Source: Blastococcus haudaquaticus (GTDB lineage Bacteria > Actinomycetota > Actinomycetes > Mycobacteriales > Geodermatophilaceae). Taken from it: a DNA stretch of 64,000 bases. The stretch covers positions 248,001 through 312,000 of the forward strand of contig NZ_OCNK01000003.1 of the NCBI RefSeq assembly GCF_900230285.1, in the 5' to 3' direction. Positions 24,250-32,055 of the stretch are shown piece by piece. A model generated the notes under the pieces. It saw only the letters and a program-made list of their open reading frames with translations, was not told where the DNA came from and ran no database searches. The translations under genes and the position numbers were made by a program. Positions within the stretch are counted from its first letter, which is position 1, and each line of letters opens with the position of its first letter.

Positions 24250-24255
24250 TAGTGT
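24250..24255 (+). promoter_or_regulatory. Candidate -10 element (TAGTGT) of the heptose operon
   Basis: TAGTGT fits the TANNNT pattern, about 34 bp before the ATG at 24289. An ACGAGGCG ribosome site lies in the short leader. All seven downstream genes overlap, so this may be the only promoter of the cluster. Confidence 0.4.
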
Positions 24256-24288
24256 TTCTCGCCCAACTGGATCGGGCACGAGGCGATC

Positions 24289-25788
24289 ATGTCGCCGGCG
24301 CTCGAACGGAGCAGCGTCGTGGTCCCGACCATCGGTCGGCCGTCGCTGGACGTGCTCCTCGATGCCCTGGCCGCCGCTCCCGGGCCGCGGCCGGCCGAGC
24401 TGATCGTGGTCGACGACCGGCCCACCGGTGAGCCGTTGCGCCCCGAGCGCCCGGGCCTGCCGCCGGTCCGGGTGGTGCGCACCGGGGGCGGTGGCCCGGC
24501 CCGCGCCCGCAACCTCGGCTGGCGCACCGCGCGCACGGAGTGGATCGCCTTCCTCGACGACGACGTCGTCCCCGACGCCGACTGGTACCAGCGCCTCGAG
24601 CACGACCTCGCCGACCTCCCGGCCGACGTGGCGGGCAGCCAGGGCCGGGTGCGCGTGCCGTTGCCCGACGACCGCCCGCCGACCGACTGGGAGCGCGGCA
24701 CCGCGGGCCTGGCCACCAGCAGCTGGATCACCGCCGACCTCGCCTACCGCCGCGCCGCGCTGGCCGCGGTCGGCGGCTTCGACGAGCGCTTCCCCCGTGC
24801 CTTCCGCGAGGACTCCGACCTGGCGCTGCGGGTGATGGACACCGGCGCCCGCCTGGTGCGCGGCGAACGCTGGATCACCCACCCCGTCCGGCCCGCCGAC
24901 CGCTGGATCAGCACCCGCGTGCAGGCCGGCAACGCCGACGACGTCCTGATGCGGCGGCTGCATGGACCCGACTGGCGCGACCGCGCCGACGCCGCGCTGG
25001 GCCGCCGTCCGCAGCACACCGCGGTGACGACGGCCGCGGTGGCGGCGCTCGGGTTCGCGGCCGCGGGACGACCGCGGGCAGCGGCGCTCGCGGCCGCCTG
25101 CTGGCTCGCCGGGACCGCCGAGTTCGCCTGGGCGCGGATCGCATCCGGACCGCGCACCCGCGACGAGGTGACCACGATGCTCCTCACCAGTGCCGCCATT
25201 CCCCCGCTGGCGACGTGGCACTGGCTCGCGGGCGTCGTGCGGCACCGCGGCGTGCGGGCCTGGCGCGGGCTGCCCGACCTCGTGCTGTTCGACCGGGACG
25301 GCACGCTGGTCCACGACGTGCCCTACAACGGCGACCCGCAGGAGGTGTGGCCGGTCGACGGCGCGAAGGAGGCGCTGGACCGGCTTCGCGCCCGGGGTGT
25401 CCGGGTGGGCGTGGTCAGCAACCAGTCCGGCGTCGCCCGTGGGCTGATCACCCGTGCCCAGGTCGAGGCCTGCATGGATCGGCTGGCCGAGCTGCTCGGC
25501 CCGTTCGACACGGTGCAGTACTGCCCGCACGGTCCCGAGGACGGCTGCACCTGCCGGAAGCCCGCGCCGGGCATGGTGAAGGCCGCCTGTGCCGAGCTCG
25601 ACGTCGACCCGGCCCGCTGCGTCGTCATCGGCGACATCGGCGCCGACGTCGAGGCCGCGACGGCCGCGGGCGCGGTCGGCATGCTGGTGCCCACGTCGGT
25701 GACCCGGGACGAGGAGCTCGCCGCGAGCGACTGGGTGCTCGCGTCCGTGACCGAAGCGGTGGACGTGGTCCTGGACGGGCAGTGGTGA
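24289..25788 (+). CDS. Fusion of GT2 glycosyltransferase and GmhB-type heptose-bisphosphate phosphatase
   Basis: This 499-residue protein has two enzymes. Residues 8-235 are a GT2 (GT-A) glycosyltransferase with VVVPTIGRPS, IVVDDRP, the DDD metal motif at 90-92 and FREDSDLALRV. Residues 245-318 contain two or three membrane segments. Residues 330-499 are a HAD-IIIA phosphatase of the GmhB type with DRDGTLVHD (335-343), SNQSGVARG and the zinc ligands C412, H414, C420 and C422 in YCPHGPEDGCTCRKP. GmhB removes the 7-phosphate of D-glycero-D-manno-heptose 1,7-bisphosphate. Joining it to a membrane-held transferase could couple precursor making and use. It leads a seven-gene overlapping operon with gmhA and hldE. 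Confidence 0.85.
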   Translation: MSPALERSSVVVPTIGRPSLDVLLDALAAAPGPRPAELIVVDDRPTGEPLRPERPGLPPVRVVRTGGGGPARARNLGWRTARTEWIAFLDDDVVPDADWYQRLEHDLADLPADVAGSQGRVRVPLPDDRPPTDWERGTAGLATSSWITADLAYRRAALAAVGGFDERFPRAFREDSDLALRVMDTGARLVRGERWITHPVRPADRWISTRVQAGNADDVLMRRLHGPDWRDRADAALGRRPQHTAVTTAAVAALGFAAAGRPRAAALAAACWLAGTAEFAWARIASGPRTRDEVTTMLLTSAAIPPLATWHWLAGVVRHRGVRAWRGLPDLVLFDRDGTLVHDVPYNGDPQEVWPVDGAKEALDRLRARGVRVGVVSNQSGVARGLITRAQVEACMDRLAELLGPFDTVQYCPHGPEDGCTCRKPAPGMVKAACAELDVDPARCVVIGDIGADVEAATAAGAVGMLVPTSVTRDEELAASDWVLASVTEAVDVVLDGQW

Positions 25789-26792
25789 GGCCTGCCCGCA
25801 CGGTGCTCGTCGCCCGGCTCGACAACGCCGGCGACGTCCTCCTGCAGGGACCGCTGGTCCGCGCCGTCGCCGCCGGCGCCGACCGCGTGGTGTTCCTCGC
25901 GGGTCCGGCGGGGGCGGACGCCGCCGGGCTGCTGCCCGGGGTGGACGAGGTCTGGACCTGGCGCTGCCCCTGGATCCTGGGCGACCCGCCGCCGGTCGAC
26001 GCCGACGACCTCGCCGTCCTGACCGAACGCGTGCGCGCCCTCGCGCCGGACGAGGCCGTCGTCTCCACGTCGTTCCACCAGTCGCCGCTGCCGCTGGCGC
26101 TGCTGCTGCGCACCGCCGGGGTGCCCCGGATCGCCGCGATCAGCGTCGACTACCCCGGCACGCTGCTCGACGTCCGCCACCGGGTCGACGACGAGCTCCC
26201 CGAGCCCGAGCGCGCGCTCTCCCTGGCCCGGGCGGCCAGGTTCGAGCTCCCCGAGGGGGACGACGGCCGGCTCGCGGTCCGGCGTCCGCTGCCGGCCGTC
26301 GCGCACGAGCCCGGCTACGTCGTCCTCCATCCGGGCGCCTCCGTGCCCGCCCGGGCCTGGCCGGCGGATCGGTGCGCGGAGGCCGTCGAGGCGCTGACGG
26401 CGGCGGGCCACCGCGTGCTGGTCACCGGCGGTCCGGGGGAGCGGGCCCTGACCGCGGCGGTGGCCGGGTCCGCGGGCGTCGACCTCGGCGGGGCGACGTC
26501 GCTGCCGGAGATGGCGGCGCTGCTCGACGGTGCCGCGGCCGTCGTCGTCGGCAACACCGGCCCCGCACACCTGGCCGCCGCGGTCGGGACGCCCGTGGTC
26601 TCGCTGTTCGCGCCCGTCGTCCCGGCCGCGCGGTGGGCGCCGTACGGCGTGCCGACCGTCCTGCTCGGGGACCAGGACGCCCCGTGCCGCGACACCCGGG
26701 CCCGCGAGTGCCCGGTGCCCGGCCATCCCTGCCTGACCTCGGTGACCGCGGCGGACGTGGTCGCCGCGGTGGAGAAGCTGGTGACGTCGTGA
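25785..26792 (+). CDS. GT9-family glycosyltransferase (heptosyltransferase-like), first copy
   Basis: The 335-residue product has the two Rossmann lobes of GT9 (WaaC/WaaF type). The N-terminal LVARLDNAGDVLLQGPLVRAV replaces the usual RxxxxGDxxxxxP pattern. The donor lobe has YVVLHPGASVPARAWP, VLVTGGPGERAL and VVVGNTGPAHLAAAVGTPVVSLFAP. In Gram-negative bacteria these enzymes transfer heptose from ADP-heptose to LPS core; here the acceptor must be another glycan. GTG 25785 overlaps the previous stop (GTGA). Four Cys in the tail (DAPCRDTRARECPVPGHPC) match the region often seen in GT9 proteins. The adjacent heptose genes support ADP-heptose as donor. Confidence 0.85.
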   Translation: MRPARTVLVARLDNAGDVLLQGPLVRAVAAGADRVVFLAGPAGADAAGLLPGVDEVWTWRCPWILGDPPPVDADDLAVLTERVRALAPDEAVVSTSFHQSPLPLALLLRTAGVPRIAAISVDYPGTLLDVRHRVDDELPEPERALSLARAARFELPEGDDGRLAVRRPLPAVAHEPGYVVLHPGASVPARAWPADRCAEAVEALTAAGHRVLVTGGPGERALTAAVAGSAGVDLGGATSLPEMAALLDGAAAVVVGNTGPAHLAAAVGTPVVSLFAPVVPAARWAPYGVPTVLLGDQDAPCRDTRARECPVPGHPCLTSVTAADVVAAVEKLVTS

Positions 26793-27769
26793 AGGTCCTG
26801 ATCTGGCACGTGCACGGCTCCTGGACGACGGCGTTCGTCCAGGGCGAGCACGAGTACCTGCTGCCCGTCACCCCCGGTCGGGACGGCGACGGCCTGGGCC
26901 GGGCCCGCACCTGGGACTGGCCCGCCGCCGCCCGGGAGGTGACACCCGAGGCCCTGCGGGACGAGCAGATCGACGTCGTCGTCCTCCAGCGGACCCGCGA
27001 CCTCGAGCTGGTCCGGGAGTGGCTGGGGCGCGAGCCGGGCCGGGACCTGCCCGCGGTGTTCCTGGAGCACAACGCACCCGGGCTGGAGCCCGACGACGGT
27101 CCGGTCCCGCACACCCGGCACCCGCTGGCCGACCGCGACGACATCCCGATCGCGCACGTCACGCACTTCAACCGGCTCTTCTACGACAACGGCCGCGCCC
27201 CGACGACGGTCATCGAGCACGGCATCGTCGATCCGGGGGAGCGGTACACCGGCGAGCTCGCGCGCGCCGCCGTCGTCGTCAACGAGCCGGTCCGCCGGGG
27301 CCGCACCGTGGGGGCCGACCTGCTGCCCGGGCTGGCGGCGGCCGCGCCGGTCGACGTCTTCGGCATGGGGCTGCCGGGCCTGCACGAGACGTACGGCCTC
27401 GACCCCTCGCGCGTGAGCCTGTTCGACGACCCGCCGCAGTCGGCGATGCACGCCGAGCTGGCCCGCCGGCGCGTCTACGTGCACCCGGTGCGCTGGACCT
27501 CGCTCGGGCTCTCGCTGCTCGAGGCCATGCACCTGGGCATGCCGGTCGTCGGGCTCGCCACGACCGAGGCGGTGGAGGCCGTGCCCACCGAGGCGGGGGT
27601 GCTGTCCACCCGCCCGGAGCGGCTGTGGGAGGCGGTCCGGCACTTCGTGCGCGACGAGGACGCCGCCCGGCTGGCCGGGAAGGCCGCCCGCGCCGCCGCC
27701 CTCGAGCGCTACGGGCTCGACCGCTTCCTGCGCGACTGGGACGCGCTGCTGGAGGAGGTCACGCGATGA
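26789..27769 (+). CDS. GT-B glycosyltransferase in the heptose operon
   Basis: This 326-residue protein starts MKVLIWHVHGSWTTAFVQGEH, a pattern of GT4-like acceptor lobes. It has VVLQRTRDLELVREWLG and FLEHNAPG in the middle and RRRVYVHPVRWTSLGLSLLEAMHLGMPVVGLATTEAVE near residue 230. The last is the donor-lobe segment with an EAM glutamate in place of a full E-x7-E. It is shorter than typical GT4 enzymes. GTG 26789 overlaps the previous stop by 4 bp, and its own stop overlaps the next ATG. It should add one sugar to the heptose-containing glycan; the donor is unknown. Confidence 0.8.
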   Translation: MKVLIWHVHGSWTTAFVQGEHEYLLPVTPGRDGDGLGRARTWDWPAAAREVTPEALRDEQIDVVVLQRTRDLELVREWLGREPGRDLPAVFLEHNAPGLEPDDGPVPHTRHPLADRDDIPIAHVTHFNRLFYDNGRAPTTVIEHGIVDPGERYTGELARAAVVVNEPVRRGRTVGADLLPGLAAAAPVDVFGMGLPGLHETYGLDPSRVSLFDDPPQSAMHAELARRRVYVHPVRWTSLGLSLLEAMHLGMPVVGLATTEAVEAVPTEAGVLSTRPERLWEAVRHFVRDEDAARLAGKAARAAALERYGLDRFLRDWDALLEEVTR

Positions 27770-28980
27770 GGATCGACCTGGTCAGCGAGCACGCGAGTCC
27801 GCTCGCCGCCATCGGCGGCGTCGACGCCGGCGGGCAGAACGTGCACGTCGCAGCACTGGCCGCCGGCCTGGCCGAGCGCGGGCACGACGTCACCGTGCAC
27901 ACCCGCCGGGACGACGCGTCGCTGCCCGAGCGGGTGGTCGTGCAGGACGGCTACAACGTGGTGCACGTGACCGCCGGCCCGCCGGAGCCGCTGGCCAAGG
28001 ACGAGCTGCTCCGGCACATGCCGGCCTTCGCCCGGGTCCTCCGGGACGGCTGGGCGGCCGCGCGGCCCGATGTCGTGCACGCGCACTTCTGGATGAGCGG
28101 CCTGGCGTCGGTCGAGGCCGCCGCCGGCCTGCTGTCCCCGGTGCCGGTGCTGCAGACGTTCCACGCCCTCGGCTCGGTCAAGCGCCGCCACCAGGGCGGG
28201 GCGGACACCTCGCCGGACGACCGGATCGACCTGGAGCGCGGGCTGTGCCGCGACGTGAGCCACGTGGTGGCCACCTGCTCCGACGAGGTCGTCGAGCTGC
28301 GCCGTCTCGGCCTGGCCACGGACCGCGTCTCGATCGTGCCCTGCGGCGTCGACACCGCGGTGTTCACGCCGCGCGGGCCGGTGGCTCCCCGCGGGGAGCG
28401 CGCGCGGCTGCTGGTCCTCGGCCGGCTGGTGGAGCGCAAGGGTCAGGACGACGCCGTCCGGGCCCTGCGCGCCGTCCCCGACGCCGAGCTCGTGGTGGTC
28501 GGCGGACCCCCGACCGACGCCGTCGACGGAGATCCGGAGGTGCGCCGGCTGCGGGCCATCGCCGCCGAGGCGGGGGTCGCCGACCGGCTGGTCTTCGCGG
28601 GCTCCGTGGCCCGGGCCGACGTGCCGGGGTGGATCCGCTCGGCCGACGTGGTCCTGGCCGTCCCCTGGTACGAGCCGTTCGGCATCACCCCGCTCGAGGC
28701 CATGGCCTGCGGCCGCCCCGTCGTCGCCACGGCCGTCGGCGGGCTGCAGGACAGCGTGGCCGACGGCGTCACCGGCGACCTCGTCCCCCCGCGCGACCCC
28801 GAGCGGCTCGGCGAGGTCCTCGCGGCGCTGCTCGCCGACGACGAGCGGCGTGCGGCCTACGGCGCGGCCGGGGTGCGCCGCGCGCGCAGCCGCTACCGCT
28901 GGAGCCGCGTCGTCGCGGACACCGAGACCGTCTACCGGCAGGTGCTCGCCCGCCGCACTCCCGTGGAGGCCACCCGATGA
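27766..28980 (+). CDS. GT4-family glycosyltransferase in the heptose operon
   Basis: The 404-residue product is a full-length GT4 enzyme. It has SEHASPLAAIGGVDAGGQNVHV at the N-terminus, HAHFWMSGLASVEAA (around residue 106), the sucrose-synthase-like block QTFHALGSVKRRHQGG, VLGRLVERKGQDDAVRAL, and VPWYEPFGITPLEAMACGRPVVATAVGG with the E-x7-E motif. GGVDAGGQNVHV is shared with the mannosyl- or sucrose-phosphate-type branch. It is coupled to both neighbours by 4-bp overlaps, immediately before gmhA, so it probably works on the same product. Donor and linkage are not predictable. Confidence 0.85.
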   Translation: MRIDLVSEHASPLAAIGGVDAGGQNVHVAALAAGLAERGHDVTVHTRRDDASLPERVVVQDGYNVVHVTAGPPEPLAKDELLRHMPAFARVLRDGWAAARPDVVHAHFWMSGLASVEAAAGLLSPVPVLQTFHALGSVKRRHQGGADTSPDDRIDLERGLCRDVSHVVATCSDEVVELRRLGLATDRVSIVPCGVDTAVFTPRGPVAPRGERARLLVLGRLVERKGQDDAVRALRAVPDAELVVVGGPPTDAVDGDPEVRRLRAIAAEAGVADRLVFAGSVARADVPGWIRSADVVLAVPWYEPFGITPLEAMACGRPVVATAVGGLQDSVADGVTGDLVPPRDPERLGEVLAALLADDERRAAYGAAGVRRARSRYRWSRVVADTETVYRQVLARRTPVEATR

Positions 28981-29660
28981 GCGTCACCCCGCACTCCTTC
29001 TTCGAGAACGTGGCGGCCCACGTCCCCTCGCCGGACACGTGCACGCACCTCACCGGGGCCGAACACGTCGCCTCGCTGACCGCCGCGATCGGCTCGCTGA
29101 ACGGCCAGCTCGACGCCCTCGACCGCTGGGGCCGGCACCTGGCCGACGTGCTGTGCGGCTCGGGCCGCGGACGCCTGCTGGCCGCCGGGAACGGGGGCAG
29201 CGCCGCGCAGGCGCAGCACCTGACCGCGGAACTCGTCGGCAGGTACCGCGCCGACCGGCCCCCGTTCTCCGCCATCTGCCTGACCGCGGAGACCTCGTCG
29301 CTGACCGCGATCGCGAACGACTACCCGGCCGACGAGCTGTTCGCCCGCCAGGTGGAGGCCCACGGCCGCGCCGGTGACGTGCTGGTCCTGCTCTCCACCT
29401 CGGGACGCTCCCCGAACGCGGTGGCCGCCGCCCGCCGGGCCCGCGACTGCGGGATCACCGTGCTGGCGCTCACCGGACCGGCGCCCAACCCGTTGACGGC
29501 GGTCGCCGACGACGCCGTTTGCATCGACTCCCCGTGGACGGCGACCGTGCAGGAGTGCCACCTGGTCGCGTTGCACCTGGTGTGCGCCGCCTTCGACGCC
29601 GCGGTGCTGGCCGAGCCGTCGCGGGTGCCCAGCGGCCCGTCGCTCGGGAGCGCGTCATGA
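28977..29660 (+). CDS. gmhA: Sedoheptulose 7-phosphate isomerase
   Basis: The 227-residue SIS-domain protein has AAGNGGSAAQAQHLTAELVGRY (residues 69-90) and LLSTSGRSPN (139-147). Residues matching the E. coli GmhA zinc and catalytic set are present with the right spacing: H81 and E85 (His61/Glu65) and Q192 and H200 (Gln172/His180). GmhA converts sedoheptulose 7-phosphate to D-glycero-D-manno-heptose 7-phosphate, the first step toward ADP-heptose. It is somewhat longer than the usual 190-200 residues because of a 35-residue N-terminal extension. ATG 28977 overlaps the previous stop and its stop overlaps hldE. Together with HldE and the fused GmhB it makes the path complete to ADP-D,D-heptose. 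Confidence 0.9.
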   Translation: MSVTPHSFFENVAAHVPSPDTCTHLTGAEHVASLTAAIGSLNGQLDALDRWGRHLADVLCGSGRGRLLAAGNGGSAAQAQHLTAELVGRYRADRPPFSAICLTAETSSLTAIANDYPADELFARQVEAHGRAGDVLVLLSTSGRSPNAVAAARRARDCGITVLALTGPAPNPLTAVADDAVCIDSPWTATVQECHLVALHLVCAAFDAAVLAEPSRVPSGPSLGSAS

Positions 29661-31030
29661 GCGGGCCGCTGGTCGTCGTCGGCGACGCGCTGCTCGACGT
29701 CGACCTGGTCGGGACGGCCTCTCGGCTGACCCCGGACGCTCCCGTCCCCGTGGTCGAGGACGTGGAGACCCGGGAGCGCCCCGGAGGTGCGGCCCTGGCC
29801 GCGGTGATCGCGGCCGCCGCCACGTCGCGCGAGGTGGTGCTGGTCGCCCCGATCGACACCGACGACGGCGCGCGGCGGCTCACCGCGCTGCTCGACGGCC
29901 GGGTGCGGCTGCTGCCCATCCCGGCCTCGGGTGGGACGGCGGTCAAGCAGCGGGTGCGGGTGGGGGACCACTCCGTCGTGCGGCTGGACAGCGGGGCGCC
30001 GGTGGCGACGCTGGGCGCGCTGCCGGACGAGGCCGCCGCGGCCATCCGCGACGCGGCGGCGGTGCTCGTCGCGGACTACGGCCGGGGCACCACGTCCGCG
30101 CCCGATGTCCGCGCGGCGCTGGCCGCCGCGGGCGGTCCGGTCGTGTGGGATCCGCACCCGCGGGGGGCCGACCCGGTGCCCAACGCCCGTCTGGTCACCC
30201 CCAACGGCGCCGAGGCGGCCCGGGTGGCGGGCGCCGTCACCGCCGCCGGGCAGGGCCTGGCCGCCGTGGGTGCACGGGCCGAGGCGCTCATCCGGACCTG
30301 GGGAGTGGGGGCGGTCGCCGTGACCCTGGGTGCCCGCGGCGCGCTGCTCTCCTACGGCGAGGGGGCGCCCATGGTGGTGCCGGCGGTCGCCGTCAGCGGA
30401 GGAGACGCCTGCGGTGCCGGTGACTCGTTCGCGGCGGCGGCAGCGCTCGCCCTGGCCGACGGCGCGGTGACCGGGGAAGCGGTGGCGGCGGCAGTGGCGG
30501 CCGCCTCGGCGTTCGTCGCGCGCGGTGGCGCCAGTGCCTGGGACAGCGACGCCCGGCCGGAGCCGGAGCCGGTCCCCGCCGGGTCGTCGGCCGACGCGCT
30601 GCTGGCGCGGGTGCGGGCCGCCGGGGGGACCGTGGTGGCGACCGGCGGCTGCTTCGACCTGCTGCACGCCGGGCACGTCGCCACGCTGCGGGCGGCCCGC
30701 GGGCTGGGGAACTGCCTGATCGTCTGCATCAACTCCGACGAGTCGGTGCGTCGCCTGAAGGGACCGACCCGGCCGCTGGTCAGCGCACCGGACCGCGCGC
30801 GGGTGCTGGAGGCGCTGGAGTTCGTGGACGCCGTCGTCGTCTTCGACGAGGACACCCCCACGGCGGTACTGGATCGACTGCGGCCCGACGTCTGGGCCAA
30901 GGGTGGCGACTACGCCGGTGCGGACCTGCCGGAGGCGGCCGTGCTGCGGACCTGGGGCGGGCAGGCCGTCGTGCTGCCCTACCTCGACGGGCACTCGACG
31001 ACGGCGCTGGTCGAGCGCTCCCAAGTGTGA
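29657..31030 (+). CDS. hldE: Bifunctional heptose 7-phosphate kinase / heptose 1-phosphate adenylyltransferase
   Basis: This 457-residue protein has the HldE domain order. Residues 1-300 are a PfkB/ribokinase-type kinase (VVVGDALLDVDL, GGDACGAGDSF at 248-258 with the catalytic Asp). Residues 320-457 are a nucleotidyltransferase with TGGCFDLLHAGHV (HxGH at 337-340), NSDESVRRLKGPTRP, WAKGGDY (413-419) and GHSTTALVER. The kinase makes heptose 1,7-bisphosphate; after GmhB acts, the second domain forms ADP-heptose. The kinase is rather Ala-rich but keeps the needed motifs. The domain order and KGGDY motif argue against a plain sugar kinase or FAD synthetase. ATG 29657 overlaps gmhA by 4 bp. Confidence 0.9.
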   Translation: MSGPLVVVGDALLDVDLVGTASRLTPDAPVPVVEDVETRERPGGAALAAVIAAAATSREVVLVAPIDTDDGARRLTALLDGRVRLLPIPASGGTAVKQRVRVGDHSVVRLDSGAPVATLGALPDEAAAAIRDAAAVLVADYGRGTTSAPDVRAALAAAGGPVVWDPHPRGADPVPNARLVTPNGAEAARVAGAVTAAGQGLAAVGARAEALIRTWGVGAVAVTLGARGALLSYGEGAPMVVPAVAVSGGDACGAGDSFAAAAALALADGAVTGEAVAAAVAAASAFVARGGASAWDSDARPEPEPVPAGSSADALLARVRAAGGTVVATGGCFDLLHAGHVATLRAARGLGNCLIVCINSDESVRRLKGPTRPLVSAPDRARVLEALEFVDAVVVFDEDTPTAVLDRLRPDVWAKGGDYAGADLPEAAVLRTWGGQAVVLPYLDGHSTTALVERSQV

Positions 31031-31977
31031 AGACCGCCGTGGTGTTGCGACCGCTGGGGCTGGGGGACCTGCTGACCGGGGTGCCGGCCATCCGGGCGGT
31101 GCGGGCGGCGGTGCCCGACCACCGGCTGGTGCTCGCCACGACGGAGGCGCTGCGTCCGCTGGCCGGGCTGATCGACGCCGTCGACGAGGTGCTGCCCGCG
31201 CGCGAGCTGGAACCGCTGGACTGGAGCGGGCCGCCACCCGAGGTGGCCGTCGACCTGCACGGCAAGGGGCCGGCCTCGCACGTGATCGTGGCCGACCTGC
31301 GTCCGGAGCGGCTGCTGACCTTCGACAGCCCGGGCTATCCGGGCCCGACGTGGTACGCCGACGAGCACGAGGTCCGGCGCTGGTGCCGGCTGGTCTCCGA
31401 AGGCCTGGGCGTCGACGCCGATCCGGACGCCCTCGACCTCGCCGCCCCGGCCGGGCCGCCGCCGGCGTCCGGGGTCACCGTCGTCCACCCCGGGGCGGCC
31501 CATCCCGGCCGGCGCTGGCCGCCCGCGCGCTTCGCCGCGGTCGCCCGCCACCTCGCCGCGCAGGGCCACGACGTCCGGATCACCGGCGGGCCGGCCGAGG
31601 TGGAGCTGGCCCGCACGGTCGCCTCGGTGGCCGGACTGGGGGAGGAGGCGGTGCTCGCCGGCCGGACCTCGTCGCTCGAGCTGGCGGCCGTCGTGGCCGC
31701 CGCCCGGCTGGTGGTGTGCGGCGACACCGGCGTCGCGCACCTGGCGTCGGCGTACCGCCGTCCCTCGGTGGTGCTGTTCGGACCGGTGTCGCCGGCACTG
31801 TGGGGACCGCCGGCCCGCGCCGGGCTGGGCGGAGGAGCACTGCACGCCGTCCTCTGGCACGGCGACGTCCACCAGGGCACCGGCGACCCGTGGGGCACCG
31901 AGCTGGACCCGGCGCTGGCGGCGATCACGGTCGACGAGGTCATCGAGGCGCTGCACGCCCTGCCGGCTGCGGTCTGA
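31027..31977 (+). CDS. GT9-family glycosyltransferase (heptosyltransferase-like), second copy
   Basis: The 316-residue product is a more canonical GT9 than the gene at 25785. It has VVLRPLGLGDLLTGVPAIRAVR at residues 5-26 (RxLGLGD), VDLHGKGPASHVIVADLRPERLL, TVVHPGAAHPGRRWPPARFAAVA, RITGGPAEVELAR and VVCGDTGVAHLASAYRRPSVVLFGPVSP. These are the donor-site motifs of WaaC/WaaF heptosyltransferases. GTG 31027 overlaps the hldE stop by 4 bp, placing it last in the cluster. Two different GT9 genes imply at least two heptosyl transfers or two acceptors. The coding region is followed by a very strong palindrome at 31990-32035. Confidence 0.87.
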   Translation: MKTAVVLRPLGLGDLLTGVPAIRAVRAAVPDHRLVLATTEALRPLAGLIDAVDEVLPARELEPLDWSGPPPEVAVDLHGKGPASHVIVADLRPERLLTFDSPGYPGPTWYADEHEVRRWCRLVSEGLGVDADPDALDLAAPAGPPPASGVTVVHPGAAHPGRRWPPARFAAVARHLAAQGHDVRITGGPAEVELARTVASVAGLGEEAVLAGRTSSLELAAVVAAARLVVCGDTGVAHLASAYRRPSVVLFGPVSPALWGPPARAGLGGGALHAVLWHGDVHQGTGDPWGTELDPALAAITVDEVIEALHALPAAV

Positions 31978-31989
31978 CACCACGTCCGC

Positions 31990-32035
31990 GGAACCTCGTG
32001 CTCTGAGTCGGTGGCGACTCAGAGCACGAGGTTCC
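31990..32035. repeat. Long intergenic palindrome, family B, copy 1 (bidirectional terminator position)
   Basis: Perfect 21-bp arms (31990-32010 and 32015-32035) with core ACCTCGTGCTCTGAGTC flank a four-base GTGG loop. It lies between the convergent stops of the GT9 gene (31977) and the VWA gene (32056). A related element with two mismatches is at 44693-44740. Confidence 0.9.
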
Positions 32036-32055
32036 CGACAGCGGGTCGGTCGGTG

